Positions 57,640 to 64,000 of a DNA stretch of 64,000 nucleotides are shown one piece after another. This stretch comes from Kappaphycus alvarezii (lineage: Eukaryota; Rhodophyta; Florideophyceae; Gigartinales; Solieriaceae). The DNA is taken from NCBI GenBank assembly GCA_002205965.3, contig NADL03000533.1, positions 248,001 to 312,000 of the forward strand, given 5' to 3'. Made by a program: the position numbers and the translations under genes. Numbering within the stretch: the stretch's first letter is position 1; every line of letters begins with the position of its first letter. Below the pieces are notes generated by a model that saw nothing but the letters and a program-made list of their open reading frames with translations, was not told where the DNA came from and searched no databases.

Positions 57640-58505
57640 TACGCTAAGGAATGAATAGATGCCAACGGACAGAGCTTGAATCCATATCAGAACATGGAAT
57701 ATACAGAGTAAGTGAAGTTTCTAAGGGAAAGAAGCTTATCAAATCGAAGTGGATTTTTGGTATCAAGAAAGATGCAGATGATAAATAGTAAGGCACAAAG
57801 CCAGACTGGTGGCAAAAGGTTTCACTGAAGTTCATGGAGTGGACTAATATGAAGTGTTTGCACCTGTTACAAGTTCTCTACAGCAAGGTTCCTATTGGGG
57901 CATTTCGCCGCACCTGACTTCTAACTAGAGCAAATCGACATAAAGACAGCGTTCCTAAATTGAGAGCTGGAGGAGGAGCTCTACCTTGAACCACCACCAC
58001 TACCAAAGAATTTGCAATGCGAATTTAAATATTTGACATGACACGGCAAAGGGTGTAGATTGTTAAAAACTCTATACTGGTTAAAGCAGGCATCACGCGC
58101 ATGGAGCGTGAAGTTTAGTAAGTTCATGGATAGTATTGGTTTTATGCAGTCCGATGCGGACCCATGTTTATATAAGAAGGTCATCAAGGGATGAATTTGT
58201 TTTGTGGTCTTTTATGTTGATGGTATATTGATCGCTGCCAAACACAAGGAGACTTGTGAAGTTGTGAAGTCTATGATTCGAGGCAAATTCGAAGTAAGGT
58301 GTCTTTAGGAAGCAACTTATTTCCTTGGAGTGAACATACAAAGAGACAGGGAATCGAAAGAGGTACTCATTCACCAACAAGGATACATCAGTAAGATATT
58401 GAAGAAGTTTAACATGGACATCGCAAAGGAGTCAGTAGCTCCTATGGTATTAGGTAGTATGAAGAAAGGAGAAGAAGCCCCTGTAATGCACCGTATAGAG
58501 AACTA
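57640..58505 (+). pseudogene. Copia-4 reverse transcriptase, decayed
   Basis: Segments KLIKSKWIFGIKKDADDK, ARLVAKGFTEVHGVD, YEVFAPVTSS, QIDIKTAFLN, LLKTLYWLKQASRAWSVKF and FYVDGILIA run in Copia RT order with at least six stops and several frame changes. The catalytic YVDD box reads YVDG, so one of the paired Asp residues is lost. Confidence 0.9.
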
Positions 58506-59150
58506 GTGGGCTGTCAAATATATCTGGCTGTCAAAACCAGGCCTGATATAATGTATGTAGTTGGCTACTTGTCGAGACACTACAGTCATCCTACAATTTC
58601 TCATTGGATGGCTGCCAAGAGAGTTCTGCGGTATTTGAAGAAAACTATTAGTTACGCTATCAAGTTCGGTGGCAGTAATGCACTAGTAATCAATGGATAT
58701 AACGACTCTGACTGGGCAGGAGATCTATCTAGTAAGTATACAAGTGGATACTTATATTGTTTAGCAGGTGGTGCTTTTACTTGGAAGTCTAAGCCGCAGA
58801 ATGTGGTCACTGCATCAAGCACTGAAGCTGAGTGTGCTGGACAGGCATTAGCGGCAAGAGAAGCACTCTGGATTAGGAAGTTGTCCAATTTTTTTGAAAT
58901 CTACATCAAGTCAGTAACGATATATGCTGATAACCAAATGGCTATAAAGTTAGCTAATGAGGCCTCTATTGCGGAAATAAGTAACCACAATGACGTTTGT
59001 TACCATTTTGCTCGAGACTATGTGAGCAAAGGAAAGATTGAGATCAACTATATCCCCACATAATCAATGCTAGCTGATTGCATGACCAAGGCACATGAAC
59101 AAGTCAAACTGGAACGATATGTTTCTGGTATGGGAATGGTGCAACATGAA
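58506..59150 (+). pseudogene. Copia-4 RNase H
   Basis: The frame 58506-59063 is intact and carries QIYLAVKTRPDIMYVVGYLS, then the RNase H Asp in NGYNDSDWAGD, Glu in ASSTEAECAGQALAAREALW, and Asp in IYADNQMAIKLANE. It continues after one stop as MLADCMTKAHEQVKLERYV, the usual end of Copia polyproteins (ADxxTK). Confidence 0.92.
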
Positions 59151-59169
59151 GGCTGAATCTGAGGGGGCA

Positions 59170-59378
59170 TGATAGATGAGTCATACAATTGTATGTGATT
59201 ATCACATTAAGTTTAGAGGTGTACAAGCAATGCATCAATGTATATTTACTGTTTGAGCTGTACGTCATCTACTGAATTGGATCACATCAACATTAGTTGT
59301 TACGAATAGTGTATAAGCTAATACCAGACTAAGAACCAACAACAAAAAAAGGAAGTTATAATCCAATAATCTAATTAA
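59170..59378 (+). repeat. Copia-4 right LTR
   Basis: Preceded by the polypurine-like CTGAGGGGGCA (59159-59169). Starts TGATAGATGAGTCATACAA. Confidence 0.9.
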
Positions 59379-59702
59379 TCCATGAATCCAAACTCACTAT
59401 GCAACTCCATTTCTGTCTTGTTTTTGAGCATTTTGGACCTCCTTTTCAAAATAGGATTCTTTCGACTCATGATCCGCTTCGTCCTCCAAATTCAGTTCCA
59501 ATATTTCATCGGGCAGATTTTTAGTTATTGTCCTAATCGCATGCAAATTCAAAGCTGTTGCATTGCCTCACACATTTTTTATTTCGTCAAAGGCTGTGAA
59601 AATTTTCGAATACGTTGACCTATTTAAGTCCGAAATCGACGTGATTGCGGCAACCTCTCCGCCATCAACTTCCTTATCGGCTCACCCCTTTTTGCTTTCA
59701 AC

Positions 59703-60303
59703 GTGACCAAACTCCGCGCATCCCTCACCATTGCCAAGTCATCCCAAGGTCCCCTCAACGCTCTGGCCCTGATGGGAAATGGTCCGACCCACTACAATGA
59801 GTACTACAGAAGAATGGACAGGGAACGCGTTCGGGATAGAATCCGCCGCAACTGCTTCGATCAGGCAGAAGAGGCAAAGGAAGAGGAGGACGAGGAGGAT
59901 GATGAAGAGAAGGGTGAATATGATGAAGAGAAGGATGAAGATGATAAAGAGGAGGACTAGGTGGACCTGTGGGAGCCACTAGTGTACAACGGCGGGGGTC
60001 TCCCATGGAGAACGAAGGGGAGATTGAGGGAGTAATATTTGTCTCTGACTCTTCTGACGAAGATGAAGAGAAGGGCGAAGAAGACGACGAGGAGGATTAG
60101 GGGACGGAGACAGGGAAATGCTGGAATAGTGGGGAGGGGGCCGGAAAGTATGGAACAGGTGGTCTCGACTCTGGAACCGGATGGAGGGCATCTTCAGTGG
60201 TATATGTATTTACTAGGAGGCAATGGAGAATTCTAAGCCTTTCGCGGATATTTTTAGGGACTGCTTGGGTGAAATGGATATTTCGGGGAATTGTTTGGCT
60301 TTG
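59703..60303 (+). pseudogene. U3-like ORF of unit C
   Basis: Aligned with the ORFs of units A and B. The start codon is GTG where the others have ATG (TKLRASLTIAKSSQG follows). Then GNGPTHYNEYYRRMDRERVR replaces GPTDREDYLRRQ, a long Glu/Asp/Lys tract follows with TAG at 59958, and a second acidic run lies in another frame from 60005. GPESMEQVVSTLEPDGG and, after a frame change, PFADI and GEMDI match the conserved C-terminal module. Clearly decayed. Confidence 0.5.
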
Positions 60304-60764
60304 ATCAAGAAAAATAAGATATTAAGAAATAAATATAGATATTTTGGCTGTTAGTATCTGCTGTTAGTCTTTCTCGTTCACATGATTCCATTTGATTACT
60401 TTTATGGTTCTTAGTATGTTTCTTTGAAACTTTAGAGTTAGGCAAAAAGTGTACGTAAGCCGGCTAAATTGCTTCTTCTTGTGGAGATCGAGCAAGTTGG
60501 CAGAAAACTTCAAGCCCAGTTCCAAGTAGTAGGAAGCTGAGAGTCAACTTCAGACCCCAGATACATTTTTCTTACGCTGTTCACAGGGCATCAGTGGTAG
60601 ACCCTGCCCCTTCTATACTTGCTTGTAGTCCTTTCAACTTTCGTTCTTACTCAACACTTTTTGTTCGTTCAACTATACCATGGTAGCCCTTTTTCGCTCG
60701 CAACACATCCTTCTTGTAGTATTTAGTTCTGAGTATCTCTTCTCCTGACGATTTACCCCTAACA

Positions 60765-61553
60765 AGGCCATCAGACGAGAGATCAGTCTCTAGATCTAGT
60801 ATGCCGGGGAAGGTATTTTGATCTAGGGGGTGTTCTGTTGCGTTATTCACTGAGTCTGAGTGGTATAATATGCCCGTTCTAGCCTTGTAGCCTCTTGACC
60901 ACTTGCTGACAACTATCTCCCTTCACTCCCAACATATGATACAATACTTTTGCGGTTTGAAACTACTCCATCCATGATTAATTGGGTCTGCAATTTTCTT
61001 TGTCCGAATTTACTTTTCATCAAACCCCCTAAACCTTTCCGTATGCCTTCATTGGCCTCTTCACTATCTCATCTTTCACGCCATTTAGCACCACTCATGC
61101 GTTCGAGTTCCAACCTCCGGGTGTGGAGATTGGCGCAGCCACGAGCCTTTCTCTAGTAAAGGTCGCAATGAAGCATTGGTATCTTCTGTATTTCGAATTG
61201 CGCACTGCATTCAAAGAGGACATCTGGTTGAAGGCCCTCACCCTCCTCGCTGACTACTATGACTTATCCATCTCCAACCTTCTTGTCCCCTCCTACTCCA
61301 GAGCGAAGAGAATGAACCCACACACGAGCTTCAAAGAAGCGGCGATGAGAAGAAACTGAAATACCAAGCATATGCTGCGAGCATAATTGACGCCGAGCTG
61401 CTGCGGAGCCCTGAGGACAGTGGTGAGACGGGGGAAACGTTTGGGTGTTTTACTCTTGGAAGGTATATCCGATCTATCCCATGGTTTTCCGGACAACCAT
61501 AATCGATTCAAAAAGGGTATACCGACACCGTAAGGGGGAAGTAACTACGCTCC
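60765..61553. other. Unassigned stretch with a short open frame
   Basis: Between units C and RT-C. The frame 61123-61359 (+) reads EIGAATSLSLVKVAMKHWYL, ELRTAFKEDIWLKALTLLAD and YYDLSISNLLVPSYSRAKR, a helix-rich coding-like peptide whose open frame extends upstream towards 61080. No family recognised; it may belong to a retroelement or a host gene remnant. Confidence 0.3.
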
Positions 61554-61903
61554 CTAAAATGCTACCTTCAGGCCAGCCATCAAGCAGGCCGCATTGGACA
61601 TGGTGGTGAGACTGAACACCGATACGCTGAAGCGGGTACGCACCTCCGGGAGTTTGTCCGACGGCTCCCTGCGTCCGTCACTAATGATGGAAGTCTTCCG
61701 GAAACTTTGACAGCGGCAAGCCTCACAGCCAAGCCCGATAGTACACACAACATTCTGTATCGAGCCTGGTGCGAGTCTGCAGCAAAGTTATTCTGAAGGA
61801 CGACGAATGGAAGGGGTTGCCAAACCCCATATCGCATTCAGAAGCAGATATTCGGCGAAGAATTCGACGTCATGCATACTTGGAAACGCAGGCAGGGGCC
61901 TTC

Positions 61904-62619
61904 TGATAGGGGTAAATCGGCGGGGAAGAGATCTTCAGAACCAATTACCCTGAGAAGGAGGTGTTGCGAGCGACAAAGTGCTACCGTGGTATTGTTGGAC
62001 GAACAAAAGGGAGTGTATATAGAAGAGAGTTGAGGAAGCTACAAGCAAGTATAAAAGGAGCAGGGTCTACCACCAACGCTCTGCGACTAGGGTAAGAAAA
62101 AGTTTTCTTGGGTCTGAAGTTGACTCTCAACTTCCTACTACTCGGGACTTGGCTTGAAGTTGTCTGCCAACTTGCTTCACCTCCACTAAAAGAAGCAGTT
62201 TACTCGCTTATATAGACTTTTGGCTACCCCAAAAGTCCAAGCAAACATACTAATGACCATAAAATGTATTCATGGTAATCGTGTGAACCAGAGAGACTAC
62301 TAGAAGATATTTCCTCAAGGTAAATATCTAGGTGCCATACCCATGCCAGCCACCATCGGCCAGGGGTGGGAATTGATGTGGCCATTATATAGACCTTTCA
62401 GAGCTACTTGTAGTATCACCCACAACCTGGAACTGTACTGACATCTACTATGACAGCGTGTCCTAAAATGAAAAAAATCAACCGATGAATTTGCCACACT
62501 CACCCAAATTAAAAATATCTTGCAAATTCAAAAACTGTAAAAATATCTTCCAATTCCGATACTGTATACAATCATGGTCCTCATCTAGATTTTTTTCGTG
62601 TGCGAATTTGCGCACATCA
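61904..62619 (-). mobile_element. LTR-like unit D, internally deleted (about 0.72 kb)
   Basis: Inserted in RT-C. The plus strand starts TGATAGGGGTAAATCGG. The other end on the minus strand is TGATGTGCGCAAATTCGC, which resembles the first (an imperfect 17-bp inverted pair). It keeps the TATA box (62215-62207) and hairpins (62173-62157, 62134-62116) but lacks the ORF. The right edge may extend 2 bp. Nearly identical to unit E over the last 265 bp. Confidence 0.7.
62116..62215 (-). promoter_or_regulatory. TATA box and twin hairpins (unit D)
   Basis: Minus strand CTATATAAG at 62215-62207; stems AAGTTGGCAGACAACTT (62173-62157) and GAAGTTGAGAGTCAACTTC (62134-62116), both perfect. Confidence 0.6.
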
Positions 62620-63470
62620 CTTTACTCACCGCACACCCCGCTGTAGTCAACCGAACGTCCAACGAGACGCGGACAGTGATGCTACGCCGTCACCTAGGAG
62701 TTCGTGTGTTTGACGACACCGCACCGCTGCAGTGCGCTGAGTGCCATAGACCCATGGATCTCTTTGGGGACCATGCAGCAGACCTTTGTAACAAAGGTCT
62801 CGGGTGGACCAACCGGTACACAGCAGTTGTGAGAGTACTTGGGAGAGAGCTGTTTAAAGCAGCAGGAGTTGGCGTCCAATATGAGGTCAAGTTCCTTCTC
62901 CCCGGACTGAATGCGCGACTCGCAGAATATTCTGGTGCACTCGTGATCCGACGTTTTGAACATACCGCCCCCTCTTCCAGTGGCCTACGATATGACCGTA
63001 TCCTCGCCATTCTAGGAGTGCTATTTGTCAATGGGAGCACGAAAAGCGCAAGCCGTTGCCAACGCGGCAGACAAGCGAAAGAGGAGGGAACTAGCCACGA
63101 AAGTGGCTGCCATGTCTGGCGATGTCCTGCCTGGAAGATCAAGATTAGGATGGGATTTTGTGCCGCTGGCTTTTGACTCGTTAGAACCACCTTCTGAGAC
63201 GCCATCAAAGGTCATAGAGAAATACGCGGCAGCTGTCGCATCGCGCAGCGGATTCTCTACGGGGGTGATGAAGACCCGCTTATACCAGAAACTAAGCTAC
63301 GCTATTTGGTCCACAAGCGCGGCATCAGTAATATGTCGTCCCCTGCAACACGCCGAAGTTAGTCACCTATTCAAAATTAATTTTGTAGCGACTTCACAGT
63401 GTTGCACATACATATTACAGTGATAAAAACAAACAAGAATTTTGATATAATGAAAACTGTAGATATTCTT

Positions 63471-63510
63471 TGGCATGCTGCGCTGGCTGAGTTGGCATGC
63501 TGCGCTGGCT
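63471..63510 (+). repeat. 18-bp direct repeat pair
   Basis: TGGCATGCTGCGCTGGCT occurs at 63471-63488 and again at 63493-63510, period 22 bp, upstream of unit E. Confidence 0.95.
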
Positions 63511-63632
63511 TAGCTTTCACTGTACTTACAATTATATTTTTAATTATTTTTAGAGGGATGCTTTGCACTGTACTGTGGCGGTGCAGATTTGGCACATAGG
63601 TACTGTATAGGTGCTACGGAATGTGAGGGTTG

Positions 63633-64000
63633 AAAACTCTATATAAGGGGCTGTTTGCATGAAATGGTAGGACTACTTGGAGGCCAGCATACCTGAGCGG
63701 GGCGCTCAACAAGTTAAGTCAAACAAAAAGCATAAAGGAAGTTGGCAGACAACTTCAAGCCAAGTCCCGAGTAGTAGAAGTTGAGAGTCAACTTCAGACT
63801 CAAGAAAACTTTTTCTTACGCTGTCGCAGAGCGTCAGTGGTAGACCCTGCCCCTTTTATACTTGCTTGTAGCTTCTCAACTCTCTTCTATATACACTCCC
63901 TTTTGTTCGTTCAACAATACCACGGTAGCACTTTTGTCGCTCGCAACACCTCCTTCTCAGGGTAATTGGTTCTGAGGATCTCTTCCCCGCCGATTTACCC
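63633..64000 (+). mobile_element. LTR-like unit E, cut by the window end
   Basis: Plus orientation. TATA box CTATATAAG at 63639-63647, hairpins at 63739-63755 and 63777-63795, then near-identity to unit D (complement) up to GATTTACCC at 64000, about six bases short of the family terminus. Upstream of the hairpins it is unlike unit D, so its U3-like part is of another type. The left edge is not resolved; TG at 63421 is one candidate. If it is a 5' LTR, the primer-binding site and internal genes would start just outside this window. Confidence 0.6.

Larger units (their letters stand above)
54882..59378 (+). mobile_element. Copia-4, Ty1/copia retrotransposon
   Basis: LTRs of about 207-209 bp at 54882-55088 and 59170-59378 start TGATAGATGAGTCATAC and share the ending AAGTTATAAT(C)...ATAATCTAAT. 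They differ at perhaps one base in ten. A half-tRNA primer-binding site, gag, zinc knuckle, protease, integrase, RT and RNase H follow in Copia order, with a GAGGGGGCA tract before the right LTR. The flanks CCCAT (54877-54881) and TCCAT (59379-59383) are a probable 5-bp target duplication inside unit C. It is the best preserved retrotransposon of the window but carries several stops. Confidence 0.92.
54829..60764 (+). mobile_element. LTR-like unit C, split by Copia-4
   Basis: The unit begins near TATTTGCACAAATTTTC (54829), is interrupted at 54881 by Copia-4, and resumes at about 59384 with GAATCCAAACTCAC. That sequence is collinear with the complement of unit A near 10710 (GAATCCAAATTCAC). 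It ends CGATTTACCCCTAACA at 60764. Without Copia-4 it is about 1.44 kb, the size of units A and B. Outer flanks AAGAC (54824-54828) and AGGCC (60765-60769) agree only 3 of 5. The TATA box is mutated (TGTACGTAAG near 60451). Hairpins remain at 60494-60510 (imperfect) and 60533-60551. Confidence 0.7.
61554..63400 (+). pseudogene. RT-C: C-terminal part of the non-LTR retroelement, split by unit D
   Basis: 61554-61903 aligns with the middle of RT-B (PDSTHNILYRAWCESAAKLF-like, then RRIRRHAYLETQAGAF). After unit D it resumes at about 62622 with LLTAHPAVVNRTSNETRT, then LQCAECHRPMDLFGDHAADL (zinc-type Cys-x2-Cys...His), WTNRYTAVVRVLGREL, and the conserved tail 63025-63400. The tail has KRKRRELATKVAAM, FVPLAFDSLEPPSETPSKV and AAVASRSGFSTGVMKTRL. 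One frameshift near 62940 destroys the PADI motif. The tail matches RT-A and RT-B and resembles the ends of restriction-like-endonuclease retroelements. Confidence 0.7.

Noticed and set aside
1..64000. CRISPR array, bacterial operon, rRNA or riboswitch
   Set aside because: No regularly spaced repeats, no Shine-Dalgarno-led gene clusters, and the only host gene is a Mediator subunit found in eukaryotes.

Overview
This is nuclear DNA of a eukaryote and almost all of it is mobile-element debris. One ordinary host gene can be recognised: MED14, a subunit of the RNA polymerase II Mediator complex (27273-30220, + strand), compact and with at most one tiny intron. The rest is AT-rich non-coding DNA interleaved with GC-richer islands, nearly all of them broken or nested transposable elements. 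A compact, intron-poor gene among Copia elements, Harbinger-like transposases and a zinc-finger/endonuclease type of non-LTR retroelement suits an algal or protist genome. I lean towards a florideophyte red alga, at low confidence. No rRNA, tRNA, CRISPR or bacterial operon was seen.

Layout. 1-3.2 kb is AT-rich and empty. 3.2-5.6 kb is a PIF/Harbinger-type element with two convergent decayed genes, a DDE transposase and a Myb/trihelix-like protein. 9.4-10.8 kb is unit A of an unnamed LTR-like repeat family. 11.0-15.7 kb is Copia-1 (+ strand). 17.5-23.6 kb is Copia-2 (- strand), with about 110 bp LTRs, a primer-binding site and a polypurine tract. 24.5-25.5 kb is a second DDE transposase pseudogene. 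27.3-30.2 kb is MED14. 32.1-35.0 kb holds two pieces of a non-LTR retroelement with a CCHC/endonuclease-like C-terminus (RT-A, RT-B). 36.8-38.9 kb is a transposase-like reading frame followed by a YqaJ-nuclease-like region, interrupted mostly by TAG codons. 38.9-45.1 kb is mostly AT-rich and empty. 45.1-51.4 kb is Copia-3, with unit B of the LTR-like family inserted in its RT gene. 53.3-54.2 kb is another RT fragment (RT-D, - strand). 54.8-60.8 kb is unit C of the LTR-like family, split by Copia-4. 61.6-63.4 kb is RT-C with unit D inserted in it. Unit E starts at about 63.4-63.7 kb and runs to the end of the window.

The most interesting signal is the repeat family A-F. The best copies (A, B, C) are about 1.44-1.48 kb, start with TG and end with CA (with small variation), and lie between 5-bp target duplications that are exact for B and approximate for A. 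This is the form of long solo LTRs. In the orientation that puts a TATA box near the 3' third, the upstream (U3-like) part carries a conserved open reading frame of about 185-190 codons, with a shared start, a GPTD-x2-DYLRRQ motif, a basic patch, an acidic stretch and a conserved C-terminal module. Immediately downstream of the TATA box, where the RNA would begin, are two conserved hairpins. A U3-encoded protein together with 5'-terminal hairpins would be unusual for a Copia- or Gypsy-type element. I know no match for the protein.

The nesting gives relative ages: unit B is younger than Copia-3, Copia-4 is younger than unit C, and unit D is younger than RT-C. Three of the four Copia elements carry a primer-binding site complementary to the anticodon-loop half of initiator tRNA-Met, as in Drosophila copia; Copia-2 uses a conventional TGG start.
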